This document shows, one piece after another, positions 1-9,530 of a stretch of DNA of 64,000 nt (its first letter is position 1; each line of letters starts with the position of its first letter). The stretch lies in contig NZ_BMMK01000027.1 in the NCBI RefSeq assembly GCF_014645795.1, positions 18,184-82,183 of the forward strand, read 5' to 3'. The notes beneath the pieces are model-generated. The model was not told where the DNA came from. It saw only the letters and a program-made list of their open reading frames with translations, and ran no database searches. Position numbers and translations under genes: made by a program. This stretch comes from Longimycelium tulufanense (lineage in GTDB: Bacteria > Actinomycetota > Actinomycetes > Mycobacteriales > Pseudonocardiaceae).

Positions 1-45
1 CGGCACCCTGGCCACGATCTACGGCGCTGACCGCCGGCCCGCACG

Positions 46-77
46 CGGTGGTGGTTCTCGACCCACTGCCACCACCG
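46..77. terminator. weak hairpin at the window's left edge
   Basis: Nine-base arms CGGTGGTGG and CCACCACCG are separated by 14 bases. It may end a gene lying to the left of the window. No coding region can be recognised in bases 1-87. Confidence 0.35.
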
Positions 78-87
78 GGCAGGGGAT

Positions 88-115
88 GGGGGTGGCTTCG
101 CGGGAAGCCACCCCC
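88..115. terminator. terminator hairpin after mgtE
   Basis: Perfect 12-bp arms GGGGGTGGCTTC and GAAGCCACCCCC enclose a 4-base loop. It sits 23 bp past the stop of the mgtE gene on the minus strand, so it is a likely transcription terminator. Confidence 0.7.
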
Positions 116-138
116 TCGTCGTCCGATGCCCCGGTGCC

Positions 139-1470
139 TCACAGGCCCAGAACGACGCGGGCGGTCAGGAAGTAGATGATCAGTCCGGTGGCGTCGACCA
201 GGGTGGTGACCAAAGGCGCGGAGATCACGGCGGGGTCGATGCCGAGCTTGCGTGCCAGCAGCGGCATGGTTGAACCGATCATGGCGGCCCAGGCACAGAT
301 CACGACCAGCGAGACCGCCACGGTGATGGCGATGTCGACGCCGACGAGCAGCGAACCGATGGCGAGCGCGACCACCGCGAGCATGGTGCCCAGCAGCAGC
401 CCGACGCGGCATTCCCGCCAGGCCACCCGGAGTACGTCCCCGGTGCGGACCTCGCCGACGGCCAGCGCGCGGACCGCGGCGGTGGCCGCCTGGGCCCCGG
501 CGTTGCCACCGGTACCCACCAGCAGGGGGATGAACAGGGCCAGGGCGGTGACCTGGTGCAGCTCCCCCTCGAAGACCTGCAGCACGTTGACGGTGAGGGT
601 GGCGGCGACGATGAGCAGCAGCAGCCACACGACGCGGGAGCGCGCCAGCTGGGCCACGCTGACCGACATGTAGTGGCCGGGCCAGGGGGTGGTGGCCGAC
701 TGGCGGGCGATGTCCTCGGTGTCGGCCTCGGAGATGATCTCGATGGCGTCGTCGATGGTGAGTATGCCGACCACGCGGTCCTCGCTGTCGACCACGGGCA
801 GGTCGATGAGGTTGGCGTCCTGCATCAACCGGGCGGCGGCCTCGGCCTCGTCGGTGGCCTGCACGCGCGGGACTTCTGGATCGACCAGGTCGCTCACCGG
901 CCGGTCGGGGTCGGCCAGGACCAGGTCGCGCAGTGCCACGACACCGGCCAGCCGGCGCTGGTCGTCGACGACGGGCAGGGTGTAGACGGTCTCGGCGTCG
1001 GCGCCCCTGGCCCGCACCCGGGCCAGCGCCTGCTCGACGGTGGCGGTGCGGCGCAGCAGCACGGTCTCCGGCGACATGTAACGCCCGACCGCGCCCTGCG
1101 GGTACCCCAGCAGCGCCGCGGTCATCGCGCGCTCCTTGGCACTGAGCCCCGCCAGCACCCGTTGGGCGAACTTGGCCGGTGCCTCGCCCAGCAGGCGGGC
1201 CCGGTCGTCGGGGTCCATCTCCTCGACCACGTCGCGGAACGCCTGGTCGCGCAGGCCAGAGAGCACATTCTGCTGGTCGGGGGGATCCAGTTCCTCGAAC
1301 ACCGCCAGCGCCCGGTCCTTGTCCAGCAACCGGAACAACAACACCGCGGTCACCGCGTCCTGACGAGCCAACTCGTCGGCGATCACGTGCGGCGGGTGCT
1401 CGGCCAGCCAGGCCTGCATCCCGGGCACGTCATTGCGCTCCGTCAGCTCGCGCAGCGCGTCAGCGCCCAC
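139..1470 (-). CDS. mgtE: MgtE-type magnesium transporter
   Basis: Mg2+-gated Mg2+ channel of the MgtE family, an inner-membrane protein. The 443-residue product has the family order: an acidic helical N domain (about 1-105), two CBS domains (about 120-245), then five membrane helices in the last 180 residues, with the conserved LLVGTGGNAGAQAAT stretch that lines the pore. The GTG at 1470 is preferred because AAGGGAGA lies six bases before it. An in-frame GTG at 1533 would add 21 residues but has no ribosome site. Length and architecture are normal for the family. A hairpin follows the stop. Confidence 0.93.
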   Translation of the reverse strand: MGADALRELTERNDVPGMQAWLAEHPPHVIADELARQDAVTAVLLFRLLDKDRALAVFEELDPPDQQNVLSGLRDQAFRDVVEEMDPDDRARLLGEAPAKFAQRVLAGLSAKERAMTAALLGYPQGAVGRYMSPETVLLRRTATVEQALARVRARGADAETVYTLPVVDDQRRLAGVVALRDLVLADPDRPVSDLVDPEVPRVQATDEAEAAARLMQDANLIDLPVVDSEDRVVGILTIDDAIEIISEADTEDIARQSATTPWPGHYMSVSVAQLARSRVVWLLLLIVAATLTVNVLQVFEGELHQVTALALFIPLLVGTGGNAGAQAATAAVRALAVGEVRTGDVLRVAWRECRVGLLLGTMLAVVALAIGSLLVGVDIAITVAVSLVVICAWAAMIGSTMPLLARKLGIDPAVISAPLVTTLVDATGLIIYFLTARVVLGL

Positions 1471-1887
1471 CGTGTCTCCCTTCCGAACCCGCAACGATCG
1501 TGGCGGCCGTGTGGGGCGGGAAACACCGGCCACGCCGTTGTGAACCGCCGCCGGCCTGCTGGGTCACCGTGCGAGGCGCCGCCCCCCATCGGGCTGACCC
1601 CACGCGGACACCCTCCAGCGGTTGGCACGGCACGTCACCGACCACGTACCCCTCCCGTCCGTCCGGTGTGACCGCCGATCAGCCCCAGCACACCACAGGC
1701 CGTCGCGGACTCGCCCTTCGGACGGCCTCCTGGCCCGCCCGTTCGGGTGATGCACGGTGTCGGGTGGAGCAATCGCTGACAGCTTCGTTGTCCCCACGCC
1801 GACCGGAAGTCTAGCGTCGGGGTTGACCCGATGACCAGATTTGAAACCTGGTCATCGGATCGGCGGCGGGGTTGGCGAGGAGCGGGG
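1471..1887. other. divergent intergenic region, mgtE / tetR
   Basis: The region holds the start regions of two divergent genes and one large palindrome next to tetR, listed separately. I looked for a magnesium-sensing M-box upstream of mgtE and did not recognise one. Confidence 0.5.
1828..1858. promoter_or_regulatory. 31-bp palindrome, likely TetR operator
   Basis: Arms CCGATGACCAG and CTGGTCATCGG (11 bp, perfect) flank a centre that continues the symmetry as TTTGAAA, leaving one mismatched pair over 31 bp. It ends 29 bp before the tetR start and covers an in-frame upstream ATG (1831), which argues that ATG is not the true start. A self-controlling TetR operator is the simplest reading. A TTGACC hexamer at 1823 could be the -35 of the promoter it covers. 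Confidence 0.7.
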
Positions 1888-2592
1888 ATGAGCGGGGCGC
1901 GGGCGGAACGGATCCTGGACGTGGCCGGTGACCTGCTGCAGCGCTGGGGCTACAAGCGGGTGACCATCGCCGATGTCGCCCGCGTGGCCGACGTTGGCAA
2001 GGGGACCGTCTACCTGCACTGGCGCTCCAAGGAGGACCTGTTCGTCACGGTGCTGGTCCGGGAACGCCTCGCCGTGCTCGCGGAGCTGGTCGAGGCCATG
2101 CGCCAGGACCCGGGCACGGTGTTGCTCGACCGGTTCACGTGTGCCGCGCGGGTTGCCCTCACCCACCGGCCCATCGCGGACGCCATGTATCGCAACGACT
2201 TCGACACGCTCGGGGCGCTCGCGCGCACCGGCTCCGAGGTGATGCAGGAGTCGCGGCGGTTGTCCGAGGAGGGGATCGCCGACCACGTCCGGCTGCTCCG
2301 GGAGCACGGGCTCGCGCGCACCGACCTCGACCTGGACGCCCAGCTCTTCGCCTTCTCGGCGGTGGGTGTCGGGTTCCTCGTCATCGACCGCTTCGTGATC
2401 GACGACGAGCAGCGCGAGCTGGACTGGAAGCTCGACGTCCTGGGCAAAACCATCCGCAACGCCTTCGGTCCGGTCGAGAAGCCCGAACCCGACGTCCTGC
2501 GCGCGGTGGCGCCCCGGATCAGGGGCATCTACCAGGACCAGATCACCCGGGTCGACAAGCTGATCCGGGCACAGATGGGGGAAGACTCATGA
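1888..2592 (+). CDS. TetR/AcrR family transcriptional regulator
   Basis: DNA-binding repressor of 234 residues with the standard N-terminal helix-turn-helix (about 25-55, ITIADVARVADVGKGTVYLHW-like) and a ligand-binding helical C-domain. The start at 1888 follows GAGGAG at good spacing. The stop overlaps the P450 start by four bases (ATGA), so the two are co-translated and the regulator probably controls the P450 in response to a substrate or product. The 31-bp palindrome just upstream is the probable operator. The effector cannot be guessed from sequence. Confidence 0.9.
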   Translation: MSGARAERILDVAGDLLQRWGYKRVTIADVARVADVGKGTVYLHWRSKEDLFVTVLVRERLAVLAELVEAMRQDPGTVLLDRFTCAARVALTHRPIADAMYRNDFDTLGALARTGSEVMQESRRLSEEGIADHVRLLREHGLARTDLDLDAQLFAFSAVGVGFLVIDRFVIDDEQRELDWKLDVLGKTIRNAFGPVEKPEPDVLRAVAPRIRGIYQDQITRVDKLIRAQMGEDS

Positions 2593-3779
2593 CAACCCAG
2601 GACAACCTCGTCCTGTCCACACCGAGCCCGACCGAGGGGCTGCCGGCCTTCCGCGACTGGTCCCGCCGGATGCGGGACGAGCACCCGGTGCACTTCGACG
2701 AGGCCAGGAACGCCTGGCAGCTGTTCCGCTACGACGACGTGATGCGGGCACACCAGGACCACAACGTGTTCTCGTCACGGTTGGACAAGGTGATGCCGGA
2801 GATCGGTGACCTCGGTCGCGGGTCCATCGTCATCATGGACCCGCCGCAGCACCGGAAGGTGCGGACCCTGGTGAGTCAGGCGTTCACCCCGCGCACCGTG
2901 CGCGGCCTCGCGCCACGGATCACCGAGATCACCGAGGAACTGCTCTCCGCCGTCGTCGACCGGGACCGGTTCGACCTGGTCTCCGACCTCACCTATCCGC
3001 TCCCGGTCACCGTCATCTCCGAGCTGCTCGGGCTACCGGTCGAGGATCGCGAGTTCTTCCGACGCTCGATCGACGCGCGCCTCTCCAGGGATTTCGTCCG
3101 GGTCGAGGACGCGTTGACCGACGAGGAGCTCATAGCCTCGATGGAGGAGGCGAACTCCTACATGCTCGACCACGTCCGCGTCCTGCGGCGCCAGCCGGGC
3201 GAGGGCCTGATCAGCAAGCTGATCACGGCGGAGGTGGATGGTGAGAAGCTAGACGACGTCGAGATCGTCAACTTCGCCAACCTGTTGTTCGCCGCCGGCC
3301 ACATCACGACCACGATGTTGCTGGGCAACACCATGTTGTCCCTCGATGAGCATCCGGCGGCCGCGGTGGAGCTGCGGGCCGACCCCGACCTCATCCCCTC
3401 CGCCCTGGAGGAGGTGCTCCGCACGCGGACGCCGGTGTCGATGACGTTCCGGGCCACCGCGACCGACGTCGACCTGCACGGTCGGACGATTCCGGCGAAC
3501 AGCCTGGTCGCGCTGTGGTTGTTCGCCGCCAACCACGACGAGCGGCAGTTCGGTGAGCCGGACACGTTCGACATCCGGCGCGACCCCAACCCGCACCTGG
3601 GCTTCGGCCAGGGCATCCACTTCTGCCTGGGCGCGCCCCTGGCCCGTCTGGAGTCGAAGATCGCGCTGGAGATCCTGCTGCGCCGGTTCCCGGAGCTGCG
3701 CGTCCTGCGCGACGAGGTGGAGATCTACCCGAACACCCGCATCATCGGGACTCGGCGGCTGCCGGTCGCACCACGCTGA
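2589..3779 (+). CDS. cytochrome P450
   Basis: Soluble haem-thiolate monooxygenase of 396 residues, normal for bacterial P450s. The haem loop reads GFGQGIHFCLG (Cys about 345) and the K-helix ExxR is EVLR. The oxygen-activating I-helix reads AGHITT where the family usually has AGx(D/E)T(T/S): Ile occupies the acidic position while the following Thr is kept. This could lower proton delivery or signal an unusual reaction. It is coupled to the tetR gene by a four-base overlap. No dedicated ferredoxin is adjacent; a ferredoxin/reductase pair occurs 34 kb away but is probably unrelated. Substrate unknown. Confidence 0.93.
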   Translation: MTTQDNLVLSTPSPTEGLPAFRDWSRRMRDEHPVHFDEARNAWQLFRYDDVMRAHQDHNVFSSRLDKVMPEIGDLGRGSIVIMDPPQHRKVRTLVSQAFTPRTVRGLAPRITEITEELLSAVVDRDRFDLVSDLTYPLPVTVISELLGLPVEDREFFRRSIDARLSRDFVRVEDALTDEELIASMEEANSYMLDHVRVLRRQPGEGLISKLITAEVDGEKLDDVEIVNFANLLFAAGHITTTMLLGNTMLSLDEHPAAAVELRADPDLIPSALEEVLRTRTPVSMTFRATATDVDLHGRTIPANSLVALWLFAANHDERQFGEPDTFDIRRDPNPHLGFGQGIHFCLGAPLARLESKIALEILLRRFPELRVLRDEVEIYPNTRIIGTRRLPVAPR

Positions 3780-4099
3780 ACCACATCCGTACCAAATTCC
3801 GTTTCCTCCGTTGCGGTTCCATCGTCGACTCGCGTTGGCCGGGGAACGGGGGAAGAGGGGACAGGGTGCCGGTCGGCCCGCGCATCAGCCTGCGGGCCGA
3901 CCGGCACCACCGTGTTGTTGAGTGTGTTCAGGCATGCGGCCGAGTGGTTGGCGTCATTGGGAAACAACGCCTGCCTACCCCGCCCGCTCCGGCGCGGCGG
4001 ATACCCACGGTCCGACCAAGCTGCGCAGACTTGGCGGCGCACCGGACAGTGGCGCCAAGCCGACGTCCGCGCAGCCGCCTCCAGTGCCTTGCCGTTGGC
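3780..4099. other. convergent intergenic region with hairpin
   Basis: Lies between the P450 (plus) and the permease (minus). Apart from the large hairpin listed separately, I see no gene; the open frames here have no ribosome site or recognisable protein pattern. Confidence 0.5.
3865..3908. terminator. strong bidirectional hairpin
   Basis: Seventeen-base perfect arms (GGTGCCGGTCGGCCCGC and its complement) enclose a 10-base loop between two convergent genes. It probably ends the tetR-P450 transcript and, less directly, the permease transcript. Confidence 0.7.
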
Positions 4100-5458
4100 T
4101 CACCGTGCCTCGGTCGCCGCTCCCGCTGGCGTCGGCCGCTGCCGCGGGTCCTCCAGCGGAGACCGCCGCGACGTCTCGCGCATGAAGAAGTACACGACGA
4201 GGGAGACGAGCACGCAGCCGGATACGTACCAGAAGAAGAGTGATTCGTGTCCGGCCAGCTTCAGCGACAACGCGATGGTCTCGGCGGTACCACCGAAGAT
4301 GGCCACCGTCAGCGCATAGGGAAGGCCAACGCCGAGTGCGCGAATCCGGGTCGGGAACAGCTCCGCCTTCACGATGGCGTTGATGGAGGTGTAGCCGGTG
4401 ACGATCGTCAGACCGAACAACATCAGGAGGAACGCCACGACGGGACTCCGGGTACTACCAAGCACTGTCAGCAGCGGGACGGTGAGCAGCGTGCCCGCGA
4501 TCCCGAACCCGAGCAGCAGCGGCCGCCGACCGATCCGATCGGACCAACGACCCGCCAAGGGCTGCAGCACAACGAAAACCAGCAGTGCGAGGAAGTTGAT
4601 CAGTGAGACCGTCGGCTTGTCGAAGCCGCTGGTATTGATCATGAACTTCTGCAGGTATGTGGTGTAGGTGTAGAAGGCCACCGTGCCACCCAACGTGAGT
4701 CCGGCAACCAGCAGGACCTCCTTGGGATGGTGGAGCAAGGCACGCAGCGTCCCCCGAGATTTCGCGGAGTTGGGTGCGACCGCGGCCGCACGCCGGTAGC
4801 TCTCGGACTCGTCCATGCTGCGCCGCAACCACATCACCATGACGGCTCCACCCGCGCCGACGAGGAACGGCACACGCCAGCCCCAGTCATGCATCTGCTG
4901 GCTGGTCAGCGCCTGTTGCAGCAGGATCTGCACTGCCAACGCGAGCAACTGGCCCGCGGTCAGGGTCACATACTGGAAACTGGAGTAGTACCCGCGCCGC
5001 CCCGGCGTGGCGACCTCGGACAGATACGTGGCCGAGGTGGAGTATTCGCCGCCAACGGACAATCCCTGCAGCAGGCGGGCTGTCACCAGCAGGATCGGTG
5101 CCGCCACACCGATGGCGCCGTAACCCGGGTTGCCCGCGATGGCCAGCGAGCCCAGGGCCATCAACGTGACCGACATGGTCAACGCGGCACGACGGCCGAA
5201 CCGGTCCGCATAGCGGCCCAGCAGCCAACCACCGATCGGTCGCATCAGGAACCCGACGGCGAAGACGGCCGCGGTTTTCAGCCACTGCGCGGTGGTATCG
5301 CCCTCGGGAAAGAACGCACTGGCGAAGTAGACCGAGAACGCGGAATAGGCATACCAGTCATACCACTCGATGAGGTTGCCGATCGACCCGCGGACGACGT
5401 TGTGTACGACCCGCCGCTCGTCCCCTCGCGCGGCCGGATGCTTCACCCCAGGTGTCAT
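4100..5458 (-). CDS. MFS permease, metabolite:H+ symporter (KgtP/ProP-like)
   Basis: Twelve-helix major facilitator of 452 residues. It has the features of the MHS subfamily: N-terminal GNLIEWYDWYAYSAFS, the loop 2-3 motif GRYADRFGRRAAL, GLSVGGEYSTSATYL in helix 5 and the second-half repeat GRWSDRIGRRPLL. Relatives import alpha-ketoglutarate, citrate, proline/betaine or shikimate with protons. The substrate here is not predictable, although alpha-ketoglutarate permease-like is the closest pattern. GAGGAGG precedes the ATG. It stands alone, divergent from the lytic transglycosylase gene. Confidence 0.88.
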   Translation of the reverse strand: MTPGVKHPAARGDERRVVHNVVRGSIGNLIEWYDWYAYSAFSVYFASAFFPEGDTTAQWLKTAAVFAVGFLMRPIGGWLLGRYADRFGRRAALTMSVTLMALGSLAIAGNPGYGAIGVAAPILLVTARLLQGLSVGGEYSTSATYLSEVATPGRRGYYSSFQYVTLTAGQLLALAVQILLQQALTSQQMHDWGWRVPFLVGAGGAVMVMWLRRSMDESESYRRAAAVAPNSAKSRGTLRALLHHPKEVLLVAGLTLGGTVAFYTYTTYLQKFMINTSGFDKPTVSLINFLALLVFVVLQPLAGRWSDRIGRRPLLLGFGIAGTLLTVPLLTVLGSTRSPVVAFLLMLFGLTIVTGYTSINAIVKAELFPTRIRALGVGLPYALTVAIFGGTAETIALSLKLAGHESLFFWYVSGCVLVSLVVYFFMRETSRRSPLEDPRQRPTPAGAATEAR

Positions 5459-6109
5459 GTGCCCTCCTCGCGGACCTGATCACCGTGGGTGCAACGATGC
5501 GGTGAGGGCAAGGAAGAGGGATGTTCCTTACATCCCCGGGCCGCTCGGTGGGATTTGTCCGTTTCGGGCGGGTGGCCCCGGCGGGCGGGCAAGTACGACA
5601 ACAGTGCTCATATCGCTACTCCTCGTGATGACGGTTCTCGGAATCTGTCAATGCATTGCGTGAGTCATCTCAAAAGATATGCGGCCGTTGACGAGAGCTG
5701 TGTCACAGGTTTCGGGCTGGATGTGGCCGGCGTCGTTGAGCTGCGTCACGTCGGATACACAGGGTGAACAGAAACCGGTGGATCGCCTCGACGTCGTCAC
5801 TCGATGACAACGCCGGTTCGACGGGGAAGTGGATCTGGGTTTTTCTCCCGTACCGGGTTCTCGGGTTGCGTTACGTGTTGTGGTCCGCGTCTCTTTACTG
5901 GATCTGAACGGCAAGGTTGCGAATGAGCGTCACGCTGGCATAGTGGACGGCCGGTAAAACCCCCGACCGCCCCTGCCGGAACGCCGCCCCGAATTCCCGG
6001 TGTTTACGGCAGGGGGTGCCCCGAATAATCGATCCTTGCACGCTTCGCATTGCGTGTTTTTTGGCGTGCCGAGCGTCGGGTCGATTCAGAACCAGGAGAA
6101 AAAACCCCA
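5459..6109. other. 650-bp intergenic region
   Basis: AT-richer than its surroundings, it contains the start regions of the permease (minus) and the transglycosylase (plus). No coding pattern is visible. A c-di-AMP riboswitch would be expected upstream of some actinobacterial cell-wall lysin genes; I looked and did not recognise its conserved core. Confidence 0.45.
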
Positions 6110-6700
6110 GTGATCGTCCCGTTGTCACTGGGCGTGCAGGTTGTCGCCGCCGCGCTGACCATTGGACAGCTCGCGGGGGTGACGGCGCCTGACGCGCCCG
6201 CCCCGAAGGACGCCGCCCCGAGCACCGCGGCGCACGCTCCGGCTCCCAGGGCCGTTCGGGCAACGCTTCCCCCGCCCCCACGCAGCGCGGTCGAGCTGCG
6301 CCCCGCCACCGACGCCGTCCCCGCCACCACCGCCGCACCGGCGGACCTGGCCTTCTGGCTGGACGTGGCCAGCCAGGCGCTCACCGAGGCCGGTGAGGCC
6401 GGGCTGTCCCCGGAGGACCGCGACGCCGCGCTCATCATCGCCGAGCACGAGTCGCACAACCAACCCAGGGCACACAACGGCTGGGACTCCAACGCCGCGG
6501 CCGGCACGCCGAGCATCGGCCTCATGCAGGTGATCGGGCCGACCATGGCCGCGTACTGCCTGCCCGGCTTCTGCGAGCAGGCCAACCCGGTCGACTCGAT
6601 TGTCGCCGCCACCCGCTACGCCCGGTCGCGTTACGGCTCGCTGTCCGGTGTCCCCGGCGTCATCGGCGTCCGGTCCGGTGGCTACTACGTCGGCTACTGA
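6110..6700 (+). CDS. secreted lytic transglycosylase-like (SLT domain) protein
   Basis: Predicted exported peptidoglycan-cleaving protein of 196 residues. After a hydrophobic N-terminal segment (about 1-25) comes an Ala/Pro-rich linker and a C-terminal lysozyme-like domain. In the latter, IIAEHESHNQP supplies the candidate catalytic Glu and GTPSIGLMQVIGPTMAAYC is the typical GLMQ motif. The chosen GTG start follows AGGAG by 11 bases; an in-frame ATG at 6050 would put charged residues before the signal. Cys residues in AAYCLPGFCEQA may form a disulphide. Likely role: cell-wall turnover. Confidence 0.82.
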   Translation: MIVPLSLGVQVVAAALTIGQLAGVTAPDAPAPKDAAPSTAAHAPAPRAVRATLPPPPRSAVELRPATDAVPATTAAPADLAFWLDVASQALTEAGEAGLSPEDRDAALIIAEHESHNQPRAHNGWDSNAAAGTPSIGLMQVIGPTMAAYCLPGFCEQANPVDSIVAATRYARSRYGSLSGVPGVIGVRSGGYYVGY

Positions 6701-7733
<1,033 letters not shown>

Positions 7734-7779
7734 CCCGCACTGCCGCCGCTGAATACCCGCCCCATCGGAGGATCGTGAA

Positions 7780-8547
7780 GTGACCGGACTGCTGGAAGGC
7801 AAGCGGCTGCTGATCACCGGCGTCATCACCGACGCCTCGATCGCGTTCCACGTCGCCAAGGTGGCCCAGGAACAGGGCGCCCAGGTCGTGCTCACCGGCT
7901 TCGGCCGGCTGCGGCTGGTGGAGACGATCGCCAAGCGGCTGCCCGAGCCGGCCCCGGTGATCGAGCTCGACGTCACCAACGACGAGCACCTGGACACCCT
8001 GGCCACCCGGGTAGCCGAGCACGTCGACGGCCTCGACGGCGTGCTGCACTCCATCGCCTACGGCCCGCCCTCCACCCTCGGGGAGGACTTTTTGGCCGCC
8101 CCGTGGCAGGACGTGGCCACCGCCGTGCAGGTGTCGGCCTACTCGCTGAAATCGCTGACCACCGCCTGCCTGCCGTTGATGCCTCACGGCGGATCCGTGG
8201 TCGGCATGGACTTCGACGCCCGCGTCGCCTGGCCGGCCTACAACTGGATGGGCGTGGCCAAGGCCGCGCTGGAGTCCACCACCCGCTACCTGGCCCGCGA
8301 CCTCGGGCCGCGGGGTGTCCGGGTCAACCTGGTCGCGGCCGGCCCGGTGCGCACCATGGCCGCCAAGTCCATCCCCGGCTTCTCCGAGCTGGACAGCGCC
8401 TGGGAGAAGCGCGCGCCGCTGGGCTGGGACGTCACCGACCCGACCCCGGTGGCCAAGGCGTGCTGCGCCCTGCTGTCGGACTGGTTCCCGGCCACCACCG
8501 GCTCCATGGTCTGGGTCGACGGCGGTGTGCACGCCCTCGGCATGTGA
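7780..8547 (+). CDS. inhA: enoyl-ACP reductase InhA/FabI
   Basis: NADH-dependent enoyl-[acyl-carrier-protein] reductase, the last step of each FAS-II round. The 255-residue protein starts with GLLEGKRLLITGVITDASIAF, shows the spaced active-site pair YNWMGVAK (Tyr-x6-Lys) and ends GGVHALGM. This pattern is closer to mycobacterial InhA than to most FabI proteins. It is second in the operon with fabG; the start is GTG with GGAGG upstream. A strong hairpin closes the operon. In mycobacteria the activated form of isoniazid targets this enzyme; sensitivity here cannot be judged. Confidence 0.94.
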   Translation: MTGLLEGKRLLITGVITDASIAFHVAKVAQEQGAQVVLTGFGRLRLVETIAKRLPEPAPVIELDVTNDEHLDTLATRVAEHVDGLDGVLHSIAYGPPSTLGEDFLAAPWQDVATAVQVSAYSLKSLTTACLPLMPHGGSVVGMDFDARVAWPAYNWMGVAKAALESTTRYLARDLGPRGVRVNLVAAGPVRTMAAKSIPGFSELDSAWEKRAPLGWDVTDPTPVAKACCALLSDWFPATTGSMVWVDGGVHALGM

Positions 8548-8560
8548 CCGTTGCGCGCTG

Positions 8561-8597
8561 GCTGGCCCGGTGTCCGTTGCCCGGACACCGGGCCAGC
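8561..8597 (+). terminator. terminator of fabG-inhA operon
   Basis: Perfect 16-bp arms GCTGGCCCGGTGTCCG and CGGACACCGGGCCAGC enclose a 5-base loop 13 bp after the inhA stop. There is only a loose T-rich run further downstream. Confidence 0.75.
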
Positions 8598-8681
8598 GCC
8601 TGTCTGGAAAACCTTCCTTGCCCGCTCCGGCGGGAGCTGCTCCGTGGTGAGTCCCCGGGCCGAGCGGGGCACCCTGAAGGC

Positions 8682-9221
8682 ATGGGTTCGCCCCTGCTGA
8701 CGTTCGGGCACGGCACCGCGAGCGCCGAGCAGATCGTCGAGCTGCTCCACGGCGCCGGGGTTCGTGCGCTGGTCGATGTGCGTACGGCGCCGGGCAGCCG
8801 GCGTAACCCGCACGTCGTGCGGGAGGAGCTGGACCGGTGGCTTCCCGAGCACGGCATCGGCTACCGCTGGGAAAAACGGCTCGGCGGTTGGCGGAAAGCC
8901 CGGCCCGACTCACCTGACGCCGCGCTGCGTGAGCGGGCCTTCGCCGGCTACGCGGCGCACATGAGGTCGCCGGAATTCCACGCCGCGATCGACGAGGTAC
9001 TCGCCAGTGCCGAACGGGTCGCCGTGATGTGCGCGGAGAGCCTGTGGTGGCGGTGCCACCGGCGGATGATCGCCGACTTCGTCGAACTGTGCCGCAATGT
9101 CCCCGTCCTGCACCTCGGGCACGACGGCAAGCTGAAACGCCACGTGCCGATGGACATCGCCCGCCTCCGCCCCGACGGCCTGCTCGTCTACGACGGGGGC
9201 CAGGACTCCCTCTTCGGGTAG
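8682..9221 (+). CDS. DUF488 family protein
   Basis: Cytosolic protein of 179 residues that matches the DUF488 family: it opens LLTFGHGTASAEQIVELL, continues LVDVRTAPGSRRNPH, and has the late VMCAESLWWRCHRRMIAD segment that is the family's most conserved stretch. The biochemical role of the family is not established. It lies alone after the inhA terminator, and an AAGG just before the ATG is the only ribosome-site candidate. Confidence 0.85.
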   Translation: MGSPLLTFGHGTASAEQIVELLHGAGVRALVDVRTAPGSRRNPHVVREELDRWLPEHGIGYRWEKRLGGWRKARPDSPDAALRERAFAGYAAHMRSPEFHAAIDEVLASAERVAVMCAESLWWRCHRRMIADFVELCRNVPVLHLGHDGKLKRHVPMDIARLRPDGLLVYDGGQDSLFG

Positions 9222-9530
9222 CCCGTGCGCAGAGTCGACGGCGTCCCAGATCAATGCTGCCGTGCGGTGACTAGCGGAAGATATGGTCTGTGCTTCGGTC
9301 GGAAAGGTGTCACGGGCGCTAACCCAGCGGGACCAACACCCGTGACAATGCGGCGGACTGTCGCGCCGAAAGATGACAGCTTGCCGTTGCCGTACTAGCG
9401 ACGCTGCGTCGATCGTGGTCGGTTTTCGCCCAGCAGTCTTCTCAGCAGGATGTCGATGTCGGTCGAATCGCCTTCCACCATGCGCCTCGACATCTTCCGC
9501 GGGTAAACGTTGTGTACACCGCGTGACGGA
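9222..9530. other. convergent intergenic region
   Basis: Between the DUF488 gene and the acyltransferase. It contains one inverted repeat (listed separately) and no visible gene. Composition is less GC-rich than the flanking genes. Confidence 0.4.
9308..9347. terminator. possible terminator hairpin
   Basis: Nine-base arms TGTCACGGG and CCCGTGACA are separated by 22 bases between two convergent genes. The long loop makes it less certain than the other hairpins. Confidence 0.35.

Noticed and set aside
1471..1827. Possible M-box riboswitch before mgtE
   Set aside because: No recognisable conserved pairing elements; the gene has a plain ribosome site.
2139..2588. In-frame extension that would make the P450 546 residues long
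   Set aside because: It overlaps the TetR gene in another frame, and the ATG at 2589 overlapping the tetR stop gives a standard P450.
5459..6109. Possible c-di-AMP riboswitch before the transglycosylase gene
   Set aside because: Expected from gene context only; the conserved core elements could not be found.
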